From Gemmatimonadales bacterium (GTDB taxonomy: Bacteria; Gemmatimonadota; Gemmatimonadetes; Gemmatimonadales; GWC2-71-9), in assembly GCA_019637315.1 (NCBI GenBank), contig JAHBVU010000004.1, forward strand, positions 205,040-269,039: a DNA stretch of 64,000 nucleotides. Direction: 5' to 3'. This document shows positions 1-9,100 of this stretch, one piece after another. Below the pieces are notes generated by a model. That model ran no database searches. It was not told where the DNA came from and worked only from the letters and a program-made list of their open reading frames with translations. Positions within the stretch are counted from its first letter, which is position 1. The number at the start of each line of letters is the position of its first letter. Both the position numbers and the translations under genes were made by a program.

Positions 1-1785
1 GAGGCCATCCCTCTCCAGCTGGAGCACGATCTCGTGGGCATCAGCGTCGGCCGAGGTGAGGACCTCGAGTGGCACGGGTGCCTGCGCCGTGCTGATCAGC
101 AACAACAGTTTTTGGGCGGCGGTCGAGAGCCCCTCGATCCGAAGCCGAAGCGGATCGTCGTCGCCGAAGTCCTTCAGTGCGGTGGCGGGGTTGGCCCAGG
201 TCCAGCCGTTCTCATCGATCTGCAACCGGCCCCGTTGCAAGGCCAGGTGCAGCTGCTCCAACACGAGCAACGGCGAGCCGTGCGATTTGGCGTGCAGCAC
301 TTCAGCCAGCGCCGTCACGTCATAGGTCCTGACATCTGCTCCCAGACTCGCCAGCATGTCGAGCACCGCACCCGCCGTGAGGGGAGCAAGCTCGATGAAC
401 TCGGTTGAGGGCGTCACGGGCACCAGGCGCGACGTGGGGCGTGCCGTCGTCACGATCAGCACCCGCTCGCTCTTGAGACGGTTAATCAGACCGTTGATGA
501 TCTGCAGTGACTGGTCGTCGCCCCAATGCAGATCGTCGAGCAGCAGAGCAAGCGGCGCTTCGCCTGCCACGCACGAGACGAGCTCCGTCATCGACCGAAT
601 CAAGGTGGCCGTGGATCCGATCCGTGAGCGACCGTCCCCACGACCCTGATGGTAGGCCGAAAGCGAGGGAGCCAGCGCACTCAGCTCCGCGAGTGTGCCA
701 GGCGCGATGGCGCGCCAGCCGGGGAGCGTCAGGGCTTCGACGGCGTCGCTGAGGAAGGCGTGATCGACTTCGCGCTCTCCTGGAATCGCGCCTATCAGGG
801 CAATGGCGGCCCGGTTCGGACGCAGCCGGTTGGCCAGCTCACGAAGCAGCCGAGTCTTGCCGAGTCCGGCCGGGGCGGTGAGATGGATGTGGACAGCCCG
901 ATTGCGCTCGCAGCGGCGCCAGGCCTCCATGAGCATGGCAAACTCGGCTTCCCGTCCGGCCAGCTCGGTAGCCAGTGGGCCGCCTGGCGGCTCGGAGGCC
1001 GAAGGCGAGGCAACAGCCTCCACTTGGCGGACCTTCGCGATGAGCCGTTCGGTCGCGGGCTCGATTGCTTCGCCATCGGCGGCGAGGTGGGCAAGGAGAC
1101 GGTCGGTTTCGAGGAACGCTCGGGCACGGTTACCCCCGGCCACCAGGGCTTCGAGCAGCAGGCACCAAGCGGCTTGAGACTCCGGGCAGCAATCCCGGGC
1201 CTTGGCCGCGAGGCGGGCTGCCGTCTTGTTGTCCGGCTGGTCGAGCGCCTGCCGGACGGCCTCCGTCGCGGAGCGGAGGAAGGCCTCTTTGAGCTGCGCC
1301 CGCTGCAGGTCTGCCCATTGCTCGAACCTGGCCGCTCCCTGTGCTGCGAAGGCCGGGAAGAACTTTCCTGTATACAAGTCGACGGCGTCTGCGAAGCGTC
1401 GTTCCTGGGTTGCTGCCAGAAAGAGATCCCGATCGGAGACGACGTCGAGAACCAATGCCAGGACCCCGTCGCGCCCTCGCGACACGATGGGATCCTGTCC
1501 GAGGTCGCCGCGCAGGCGATACAGCACCTGGCGCAGCGCCCCTCGGGCCTTGGGGGGGGTACCGTAGTCCCAGAAGTAGTCAATCAGCTCATCGCGGCTA
1601 GCTTCGCGATTTGGGAGACAATGCAGATACGTGATAAGGGCTAAGCCCCTGCCAGGGGGCAGGAGGTCGACAGGTCCCTGTCCTGATATTGGACGGTAGG
1701 CGAGGAGGCGTGCCGAACCTAGCGTAACGAGCTTTAACGTCCCCTCGACCGTGACGGGGGGGCTGTCAGGGGCATCCGAAGCCAT
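1..1785 (-). CDS. SARP-like BTAD-domain transcriptional regulator with AAA ATPase module (3' end outside window)
   Basis: The frame is open from an ATG at 1785 to the window edge, giving 595 residues of a protein whose C-terminus lies outside. Residues about 15-110 resemble an OmpR/SARP-type winged-helix DNA-binding domain (the RGALRQVLYRLRGDL stretch is typical), residues about 115-260 resemble a bacterial transcriptional activation (BTAD) helical domain, and then a P-loop ATPase begins. A Walker A motif reads APAGLGKTRLL and a Walker B reads LALLLDDLHWGDD. This is the usual order in AfsR/SARP and MalT-like regulators; the C-terminus often holds TPRs. It is a cytoplasmic DNA-binding regulator by family. 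Its target is unknown; the next gene is divergent. The only competing frames are shadows, because this reading frame has the coherent domain order. Confidence 0.88.
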   Translation of the reverse strand, partial: MASDAPDSPPVTVEGTLKLVTLGSARLLAYRPISGQGPVDLLPPGRGLALITYLHCLPNREASRDELIDYFWDYGTPPKARGALRQVLYRLRGDLGQDPIVSRGRDGVLALVLDVVSDRDLFLAATQERRFADAVDLYTGKFFPAFAAQGAARFEQWADLQRAQLKEAFLRSATEAVRQALDQPDNKTAARLAAKARDCCPESQAAWCLLLEALVAGGNRARAFLETDRLLAHLAADGEAIEPATERLIAKVRQVEAVASPSASEPPGGPLATELAGREAEFAMLMEAWRRCERNRAVHIHLTAPAGLGKTRLLRELANRLRPNRAAIALIGAIPGEREVDHAFLSDAVEALTLPGWRAIAPGTLAELSALAPSLSAYHQGRGDGRSRIGSTATLIRSMTELVSCVAGEAPLALLLDDLHWGDDQSLQIINGLINRLKSERVLIVTTARPTSRLVPVTPSTEFIELAPLTAGAVLDMLASLGADVRTYDVTALAEVLHAKSHGSPLLVLEQLHLALQRGRLQIDENGWTWANPATALKDFGDDDPLRLRIEGLSTAAQKLLLLISTAQAPVPLEVLTSADADAHEIVLQLERDGL

Positions 1786-1982
1786 CGTGTGACGCTCGTG
1801 TGATGGTGGTCATTGCATCCTTCTCGGAGCCATAGGGGTGCCCCACGGAACGGTGCCTGCCCCACCCGTCACACAACGGCCCAGACCTTCACTCGGTTCG
1901 CACCGCTGAAGGTACGGATCGGTGGCGGAGGGGGCAAGCACCTCTGCTACCCCGCTCGTCGCCTGTGTTCGCGAGGATCATC

Positions 1983-2516
1983 ATGACGTTAGTCGTTCGC
2001 CCGGCCTCAATGGCGTTGGGTATGCTCATCCTGGCTACCACGGCCGTCCATGGACAGGCTGGCACGCGGAGCGAGGAAGTACTGACCAATGCCTCAGTTG
2101 CCCAGCTGGTTCAGTCGAAGCTGGCCCGCAAGCTGATCGTTGCCAAGATCCGCGATTCTCGGAACAGTTTCGACGTCAGCGCGGTTGGCCTGGTAGCTCT
2201 TCGAGCACAGGATGTGCCTGAAGAGATTCTCGGGGTCATGCTTGAGAGCGCAGCCGAGGCAGCAGCCCGGGACGCCCTGTCTAACCAAGGCGTCGTGCAG
2301 ATGCTCGACGCGAAGCTCTCTCGGGACCTAGTCATTACCAAGATTCGAGGCGCAACGCCAAACTTTGACCTGACCACGAGCGGCCTGGTCAGCCTGCAGC
2401 AACGCAAGGTGCCGCGCCAAGTAATTGAGGCAATGATGCTGGCGGGGAACAGCTCCAGCAGTTCCCCGCCAGTTCGTCGGGTCATTAGACGCCGAGCCGC
2501 CACCACCACCTGCTGA
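1983..2516 (+). CDS. Secreted tandem-repeat protein, 5' part of an apparently frame-broken gene
   Basis: The start at 1983 gives a Sec signal peptide (hydrophobic core ALGMLILATTAVHGQA). A further in-frame ATG lies at 1965. Two copies of a roughly 53-residue module follow: LTNASVAQLVQSKL... and LSNQGVVQMLDAKL..., each with an IxxIRxxxxxFD core and an L(V)xLxxxxVPxxI helix. This module occurs in bacterial secreted proteins that continue into a C-terminal beta domain beginning near LPTEPGIY. Here the frame stops at 2516, and the expected proline linker (PPPPPAEQG) and the C-terminal domain are in the other two frames downstream (2488-2590 and 2555-3139). This part is therefore probably the front of a broken or frameshifted gene; function unknown. 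Confidence 0.7.
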   Translation: MTLVVRPASMALGMLILATTAVHGQAGTRSEEVLTNASVAQLVQSKLARKLIVAKIRDSRNSFDVSAVGLVALRAQDVPEEILGVMLESAAEAAARDALSNQGVVQMLDAKLSRDLVITKIRGATPNFDLTTSGLVSLQQRKVPRQVIEAMMLAGNSSSSSPPVRRVIRRRAATTTC

Positions 2517-2554
2517 ACAAGGACGCACGCGCTACAACCCTTCAGCGCCTGCGC

Positions 2555-3139
2555 GTGTTCGAGCTCCCTCGGGCACTCCCGACGAGCAGCCTGCCCACGG
2601 AGCCCGGTATCTACGTGCGAGGCCGGAGTACATCCGTATCCGAACTCGTTCGACTCGAGCCGACGGCATATACGGCGGGTCGGACCGGCAACATCCTCGG
2701 TGCTGCCGTCACAGGCGGGATATCCAAAGCCAAGCTCAAGGCAGTCGTTCGTGGATCCCGTGCAGCGGTTCAGGTGCCAGAGGCCACCGAATTCTACTTC
2801 GTGTTTGACAAGACCGATCAGGGCATGGGGCCGTCGTTTGCATGGCTATCGCAGATCACCAGTCCGAACGAGTTCTCATTGATTCGGTTCGACGTGAAGA
2901 CCAACTCGCGCGAGGTAGTTGTAGGTGCAGTTGGCGCGTACTCGAGGCAGTCGGGCACCGAGGACCAAGCGATCATCCAGTTCACGCTGACGCGGCTGGC
3001 ACCTGGTAAGTACCGCGTGGTGCCGGATGGATCGATCCCGATTGGGCAGTATGCGTTCATCACGGAAAGCGGCCCGTCGTATGGGGTCGCGGGCAACCGT
3101 GTGTTCGACTTCGGTGTGACTGGTCGGTCGACGCGCTAA
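2555..3139 (+). CDS. C-terminal domain of the same secreted protein family (3' part of frame-broken gene)
   Basis: The frame opens with GTG at 2555 but has no convincing ribosome-binding site or signal peptide. The product starts at the point where related full-length proteins have their second domain: LPTEPGIYVRG, then LEPTAYTAGRTGNILGAAV, ISKAKLKAVVRGSRA, EFYFVFDK, TSPNEFSLIRFDVKTNSREVVVG, and a closing LAPGKYRVVP...GQYAFI...FDFGV. This is a beta-rich domain of unknown function found after the DUF-like repeats encoded just upstream. If the gene is truly interrupted, this part is not translated alone. Two +1-type shifts, near 2480-2490 and 2588-2595, would restore one protein of about 385 residues. 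Confidence 0.6.
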   Translation: MFELPRALPTSSLPTEPGIYVRGRSTSVSELVRLEPTAYTAGRTGNILGAAVTGGISKAKLKAVVRGSRAAVQVPEATEFYFVFDKTDQGMGPSFAWLSQITSPNEFSLIRFDVKTNSREVVVGAVGAYSRQSGTEDQAIIQFTLTRLAPGKYRVVPDGSIPIGQYAFITESGPSYGVAGNRVFDFGVTGRSTR

Positions 3140-3157
3140 CGAGCTAGGGAGGTCGCA

Positions 3158-3820
3158 GTGTCGGAGATCGCCAAATGCGCTGGATGCAGCGGATCGATCG
3201 ATGAGTCGTCTCCCTACGCGTGGTGCATCCATTGTGGAGAGCCCCTCCCCGACGATGTTCAGGCGAAGCTGCCCAAGCTTGTGGCACTTCGCGCTGCGGC
3301 CAAGATCGCTCGTGAGCAACAATCGGCTGCTACTTCGCCAGGCGATTCCAGTCCACCGGGACTTGAGGTCAAGCTCCATCCACAGACCTCGGCAATCGTC
3401 TTGTTGTGTGCCATCGGCTTGGTGGCCGCCTTTTTCATGCCCTGGGTGCAGATCTTTGGCGTCAGCGTCACAGGACACGGACTCACCAAGCTCGACTCCA
3501 ATGCTGGCCTCCTCTGGTCCATACCCACCCTGGCAGGACTCACGATTGTGGTCAGCCTCTCCGGGATAGACAACCGTGCCATTGGCGCCATCACCGGCTC
3601 GATCCCCCTCGCCACCGTGTTCTACCAGTGGGCGAAGATGAGCAATCAGGCGGGCGGTTACATCGGACGACTCGCCAGCGACCTTACAGAGATCGCTACC
3701 GGCGTCCTCGGTATCGGCGCCTGGCTCACCTTCCTCCTGAGTATCGCGATAGTCCTGGCCGCACTTGCGAAGCCGGTCGGGAAGCGCGCGGCACCCCCGA
3801 TTAACAGTACTGAGAGTTGA
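3158..3820 (+). CDS. Zinc-ribbon membrane protein, function unknown
   Basis: A 220-residue protein starting with GTG at 3158, chosen because AGGGAGGT at 3146-3153 is a strong ribosome-binding site. The N-terminus has a zinc-ribbon pattern of two cysteine pairs (KCAGC at 7-11 and WCIHCGE at about 23-29). A charged linker follows, then about four hydrophobic segments beginning at TSAIVLLCAIGLVAAFFMPW and including GLLWSIPTLAGLTIVVSL and a C-terminal LTFLLSIAIVLAALA. By topology it is a cytoplasmic-membrane protein with a cytosolic zinc finger. It precedes a second zinc-ribbon membrane protein with 37 bases between, so the two are probably co-transcribed. No catalytic motif is visible and I do not recognise a function. 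Confidence 0.75.
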   Translation: MSEIAKCAGCSGSIDESSPYAWCIHCGEPLPDDVQAKLPKLVALRAAAKIAREQQSAATSPGDSSPPGLEVKLHPQTSAIVLLCAIGLVAAFFMPWVQIFGVSVTGHGLTKLDSNAGLLWSIPTLAGLTIVVSLSGIDNRAIGAITGSIPLATVFYQWAKMSNQAGGYIGRLASDLTEIATGVLGIGAWLTFLLSIAIVLAALAKPVGKRAAPPINSTES

Positions 3821-3857
3821 GTCGACTGCGGCTACCGCTTGAACACCGAGGGAAACT

Positions 3858-4361
3858 ATGATCTGCCCAGCGTGCAACAAGGAAATCTCCGCCGACGGAT
3901 ATTTCTGCCAGTGGTGTGCGGCCTACCTCCCCGCGCAGCAGATTGGCCAGAAGGCCAGTGTGTTCCGCCGCTTCGTCGCATTCGCTCTCGACCCGATCAT
4001 CGCGGTCGTGCTGTATTTCCTGGGTATCAGCCTGATCGGTGGCATGCTTGGGCCTGACCTAGGCGCCGCCGCTGCTGTGCTTCTCCCGATCGCGTACTTC
4101 ATCTGGTATCTGACGCTCATGCGGAAAGGCTTGAGCCCCGGCAAGCAGCTGCTTGGTCTCCAGGTCGTGAACCAGCAAAGCGGCGCGATTCCGGGGTTGG
4201 CGACGATGTTCGTTCGGGAAATCGTCGGTCGCTTCCTGAGCGGATTGGTGTTCGGAGTCGGATACCTTTGGGCGCTGTTCGACAAGAACGCCCAGGCGTG
4301 GCACGACAAACTCGCGGGGACGGTCGTGGTCGCCGTCTCCAAGAGTCCGGTCGAAACCTGA
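3858..4361 (+). CDS. RDD-family membrane protein with N-terminal zinc ribbon
   Basis: A 167-residue protein. It opens with two cysteine pairs (ICPACNKEI and FCQWCAAYL), a zinc-ribbon module like that of the preceding gene. The rest is an RDD domain: an Arg/Asp stretch in the first helix (FRRFVAFALDPIIAVVLYF), a second hydrophobic helix, the diagnostic GLSPGKQLLGLQVV segment, a conserved Arg region (FVREIVGRFLSG) and the closing LFDKNAQAWHDKLAGTVVV. RDD proteins are small polytopic inner-membrane proteins; some have been linked to ion transport, but no substrate can be assigned here. The start at 3858 is the first ATG and directly begins the zinc ribbon. Confidence 0.85.
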   Translation: MICPACNKEISADGYFCQWCAAYLPAQQIGQKASVFRRFVAFALDPIIAVVLYFLGISLIGGMLGPDLGAAAAVLLPIAYFIWYLTLMRKGLSPGKQLLGLQVVNQQSGAIPGLATMFVREIVGRFLSGLVFGVGYLWALFDKNAQAWHDKLAGTVVVAVSKSPVET

Positions 4362-4414
4362 ATCTACCCCGCAGTCAACAATGCGGCTCGTCCGTCTATC
4401 CGGAGTCTCCATCA

Positions 4415-4813
4415 ATGCGCACGCCAATGTCCACCCTTCTCGTCGCAACTGTCATTATCCTCGGGCGCAGCGACCTAGGCGCTCAGCCCAAGCCGCTCTG
4501 TGAGGGGCTAACCGGGGATGCGAGAACGAAGTGCCTGAATCAGGAAGCAGCGAGGACCGCCGCCGAAGCTCGGAAGGCCAACGAGCACTTCGAACGATTG
4601 AATAAGAGAATGGTGAGTGCGTGCAATGCTGCCGCCGTCATGGACAACACGGCTAAGGCAGCAAGTGCCGCTGGCGAGGTTACCCAGTTCAAGCCACTGA
4701 AGTATGGTGGCAGGACCTGGACTTCAGTTCGCGACATCAGCAAGGCGGTCACGAAGGAACGTCGGAACTGCGACGACGCGCGGCGAGCGTTGGCCAGCGC
4801 ACAGCGGCGCTAG
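4415..4813 (+). CDS. Small secreted hypothetical protein
   Basis: A 132-residue protein with a Sec-type signal (MRTPMSTLLVATVIILGRSDLGAQ), which is why 4415 is preferred over an upstream in-frame ATG at 4268 that overlaps the RDD gene. The mature part is helical and charged, with a pair of cysteines early on (LCEGLTGDARTKCLNQEA) and two more later (SACNAAAV and RRNCDDARRAL), suggesting disulfides in the periplasm. The stop codon shares its last base with a GTG of the next frame (TAGTG), so translation coupling to the following lipoprotein gene is possible. No family is recognised. Confidence 0.65.
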   Translation: MRTPMSTLLVATVIILGRSDLGAQPKPLCEGLTGDARTKCLNQEAARTAAEARKANEHFERLNKRMVSACNAAAVMDNTAKAASAAGEVTQFKPLKYGGRTWTSVRDISKAVTKERRNCDDARRALASAQRR

Positions 4814-4821
4814 TGGCTGGG

Positions 4822-5949
4822 ATGACAGAGTCCACCACGCAACCGCAGATCGTCCTGCTGGGAGCCAGGCGATTGATCGTCGCTGCGGTCCTGCTGCTAG
4901 TCAGTTGTAGTGGGTCAGACCGGACCTTTTATCCACTTGGCGAAGGGGCCACCCTGGAGTACCAAGTTTCAACTGGCTCGCTTTTCGGTTCGTCGGGTGG
5001 ACGGAACGCACGCGTGACGAACCTGGCCTCACGTGAACTCCGTGGCTTGGAGGTTACTCCCCAAAGGGTCGACATCGGTGGACAGAGCCATTTTCTGTTC
5101 GTGGCCGGCGATCAGACCGGCATCTACGAGTACGCACGTCAGTCCGCTGGAGCTGTCGAACCCGAGATCCTGCCGACACCCAATTACATCATCAAGCATC
5201 CGCTGGAGCCCGGAGGCTCGTGGGAGGGGTTTACGGAGACGAGTCTGCTAATGAACAAGAGCCGCATGGCGACGCGCACTACCATTGAGTCAACAGACGA
5301 GGCGGTTACGGTTCCGGCAGGAACCTTCGAGCACTGTCTGAGGACAAAGACTGTTGGCACGACAACGTACAATCACGGCGCTTTCGTGGGTATGGCAAGA
5401 ATTACCCTCGAAGAGCACTCGTGGTTGTGTCCCGGCATAGGGATGGTGAAGAGCGTTCGCAAAGAGCGCAGCAACCACCTCTTGACAGGTTCGGGAGAGG
5501 CAAGCCTTGAGTTGGTAGACTTCAAGAAGTCAAGGAGCGGTGTCCGCTGGACGAGGCCGCCTTCGAAGGCCGCAGCGGGGCCTGCTTTCCCCGAGGAATA
5601 TTGGCAGGGCGTTGCAGGAGAATGCATGAGGATAGCTGCCAAGTCACCGAGAGCGACATCCTACACTGTCAAGTTTTTCTACTGCGAGGCCGGTGAAGAT
5701 CACGCGCAAGGCAGTGTGCACGACGCCACTCTGGAAGCCGGTCGCGGGCTACGGCTTGGGAGTGGCAATTACCTCGTTCGGTACATGACGGATCGCGACG
5801 TAAAGCAAGCCAGGGATAGCGGCCATGCATGCCCGGATCGGTCGGCGTGTCTCTTTGTTGATATGTTCGCCGCCTACTCTGCCGCGTGGGAAGGCTCGCC
5901 ACCTGCGGATACGGCGGCGGTGTTTGCGCGCCAAGGCTGGGCTCCATAA
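4822..5949 (+). CDS. Lipoprotein with TapB-like N-terminal domain
   Basis: About 375 residues from ATG 4822 (a GTG at 4813 is an alternative). The signal region ends in a lipobox, LLLVSC, predicting lipidation on that cysteine and location in the envelope. Residues about 30-230 have the pattern FYPLGEGATLEYQV ... VPAGTFEHCLRTKTV ... EEHSWLCPGIGMVKSVRKE, which resembles secreted beta-rich domains of the TapB/DUF3108-like type, in which a short Trp/Tyr/Cys-containing motif closes the fold. The C-terminal 110 residues contain four cysteines and no recognised domain. It lies just upstream of another lipoprotein gene. The function is unknown and the family label is tentative. Confidence 0.65.
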   Translation: MTESTTQPQIVLLGARRLIVAAVLLLVSCSGSDRTFYPLGEGATLEYQVSTGSLFGSSGGRNARVTNLASRELRGLEVTPQRVDIGGQSHFLFVAGDQTGIYEYARQSAGAVEPEILPTPNYIIKHPLEPGGSWEGFTETSLLMNKSRMATRTTIESTDEAVTVPAGTFEHCLRTKTVGTTTYNHGAFVGMARITLEEHSWLCPGIGMVKSVRKERSNHLLTGSGEASLELVDFKKSRSGVRWTRPPSKAAAGPAFPEEYWQGVAGECMRIAAKSPRATSYTVKFFYCEAGEDHAQGSVHDATLEAGRGLRLGSGNYLVRYMTDRDVKQARDSGHACPDRSACLFVDMFAAYSAAWEGSPPADTAAVFARQGWAP

Positions 5950-6114
5950 GGCAATGGCGTGGGCAGGACATCGACGAGGACGCTTAGTGGCCCTTCATGT
6001 GCAGCCAACGACCGGATTGCTCGGGGTCCGCTGCGAAAAGCAGGGCTTGACCTGGTGAGAGCGTTCTTTCCTTCGAATGGAGCTCACCCTGAAAGTGGAC
6101 GGAGCGCCGCTCGG

Positions 6115-9100
6115 ATGAGTCTAGCTATGTCGGGCTGCCTCCGAAGCTGGAGCCCTACCTGCGTCGCTTCGGGTTCATGGATGGCAGTGCTTTGGCTGTT
6201 CTCCGTAGCCTGTGGCTCTGGGGACGCTCTCCAGCCACCCACTCCAGCCCCCCCGCCGTCTGCACCAGTAGCGACCGTGGTCGTTAGTCCGGATTCACTG
6301 AGACTGGAAGTGGGGAGTTCGGCCCCTCTCCAAGCCGTCGTTCGGGATACTTCAGGTAACCCACTCAACGGCCGAGCCGTAACCTGGCGTAGCGACGATC
6401 CGGCCGTCGTGTCCGTTTCGATGTCTGGCGTGGTCACCGCCGTGTCGGGCGGGGGACCCGTCCAGGTTACGGCGACTTCAGAGTCACAGTTCGGCGTTGC
6501 AAGGGTTTGGGTACACTACCCCCAGTCCGGTACCGTCGGCCAGAAGGGCGGGGCACTGAGTACCGCAAGCGGTGCGGGGGTCATTGTCCTGTCGCCTGGA
6601 GCTGTTGCGGGCGAAGTCAAGGTTCAACTTCGCGACTCGCAGCCGGAAACGCCTCGCTATGCGCCGCTGTCGGCAAGCGGTGTCCATCTGAGACTTCCCC
6701 TGACTGGCCAAGGCGCCGACTACCGAGCTGGCACGGCCAAGCTGACCTTCGCGTTGTCCAGAATGCCACAGCCAGGGGCGGTGGTCTATGTTCGCGCCAA
6801 GTTTAAGGGCGTCGCTGACAAGTTCTGGGCCAAGGCGAATGTGGTGTCCGACAGCCGGGCAGAAATCGCGATTCCGACGGAGCAACTCACCGACTTCACG
6901 ACGTTGCTTGGACTCGACACGCTAGATGTGACGTTCAACGTCGAAGAGTTCGTGCCGTCTGAGGCGATGAGCAGTCTCCAGTCTGCTCGGACTGGCAGCA
7001 TGCCCAGTGCCACGTCAGAACCCGGCTGCCCGCAACTTCCGGCGGGTCTGACCCTATCGAACTACTACGTCGCGTGCACGGGCGGTGTACTGCGACTGAT
7101 CGAGCCTGGGAAGAGTGGCCCCAGCAGCAAGATCGGGATCGTACTCGTCCATGGATGGCTCCCGAGTATTGGGAACGGCGAGGACTACCTCAAGGAGCAG
7201 GGCCTTCTCTGCGAGAATCCCGCCTCCGTTAGTTCTACGCCCGCAACGCTCATCTCCGTCGTGTGCTCAGCCCCACCCGCGCCGGATCCCAATGCTGCGC
7301 TGCCCGTCACCAACTATTTCAAGCACCTGTTGACCGCCCTTCGGGCTGACCAGGCCTCGGCTTTACGCGGAGCGCCCATCTACGGATTTGACTACCAGTC
7401 CTATCGAGACCATTTCACGTCCGGTGCCCAGCTTATGGATGCCCTGAGAGACACAATGGATCGTAACGGTCTTCAGGGTTTTGTCATAGTTGCGCACAGC
7501 ATGGGCGGCCTCATTGCTCGGGAGGCTGCTCGGCGGCTCGAGGATACGTCGAAGGCTGCTCAGGTGATTCTCGGCGTAATCACTCTTGGCACTCCTCATC
7601 TCGGTACTCCTTTGGTCGGTATGCGGATCGCGAACTTCTTCTCTGGGGTTGCGACGCCTGCTAGGACGAGCTTGATAACGGGAGCGGCCCGAGATGAGCG
7701 CGCGACACTGATTGCCTACGGAGGTCACAAAACGAGCCAGGGGCAGTATCTATTCACTGGGACTGTCCTGTGCCTCTCGTCCGGCCTCTGTCGCAACGAT
7801 GGCGTCGTCCCTCTCGGTTCTGCTCTTCCTTCAACATTTGTAGGATCAGGACGGGTTGAACTTCTGACGCCGTATGAACCCTGCGATCACACTGAGTTGA
7901 AGGAAGCGCGATGCCCGTCGATCGCCAACGATGATCTCTACGTTACGCTGAGGCTCCTGATTGGGCATCTGCTCAGGCGCGCGGGGGCAGAGAACCTAAA
8001 CTTTCGCGTGCCCCCCGCGAACACGGTGGCCCGTTCAAGGCTCGGCTCGGTCGAGATCCGTGTGCTTGATGCGATCGGCACCCCCATCGAGACCGGCGCC
8101 ACGTTCGAGGTCAACCTCCGCCTTGACGCCAACCCCACCTCAGCTACGCTTGGCGGGACGACCACGGCCACAGCCCACAACGGCGTTGCGGTTTTCGATG
8201 ACCTGACGATCGACAAGCCTGGGACCGGTTATACGCTCGCCGCCAGTCTAGCAGGCATTGCAGACCTCGTGGTCACTTCCCGCGCCTTCAACGTGACCGC
8301 GGCCCCCGAAGGCCAGGGACAGTTCATGGTGCCGATCTCGGCGGGCAATCACCATACCTGTGCAATTACAATCTCGGGGCACAGCTACTGTTGGGGCTGG
8401 GGGTCAAGTGGGCGTCTCGGCAACGGTTCAACAATGAACCGACTGACCCCAACCCTGGTCTCTGGCAACTACGCCTTTACCATGCTTTCCACGATGGCGG
8501 GATCGTTCGCCGCTACCTGTGCAATTACAACAGCAGGCACGGCGCACTGCTGGGGTGGTTCAAATTCATATCAACTCGGGAATGGCAGCCTCGCGGAAAG
8601 CCTGGTGCCCACTCCTGTTGCAGGGGGATTCACTTTTTCCCAGGTGTCATCCGGATTTCACCACGCCTGTGGCATCACGAACAATGGAGAAGCGTACTGC
8701 TGGGGAGGCAATGCATTCGGCGAGATTGGTAGCGGTTCGCTTTCCAGTGCTCGGACTCCCGTGCGTGTGATCAGTGATGTCCCGTTTTCTTCAATCTCTG
8801 CTGGAGCATACCACACCTGCGGAATCTCGACTTCTGGCGTGGGGTATTGCTGGGGCGAAGGCTTTCTGCTCGGCACCGGAACGACAACACGCTCTTACGT
8901 ACCGGTTCCAATCGCAGGTGCACACATATTCGCGACGATATCAGCCGCCTACAACCACTCCTGCGCCCTCACGACGGAGGGGGTATCCCTATGTTGGGGC
9001 TCAAGAGGAAACTACGGGTATCTCGGAGACAACAGCCCCGATCTTTCCGCTCTTATGCCCGTTCCGACGGCCGGGGGACATCGATGGGTAGCCATATCGG

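Noticed and set aside
649..1644. 331-codon plus-strand frame antisense to the first gene
   Set aside because: The minus strand encodes a coherent SARP/BTAD-AAA protein through the whole stretch.
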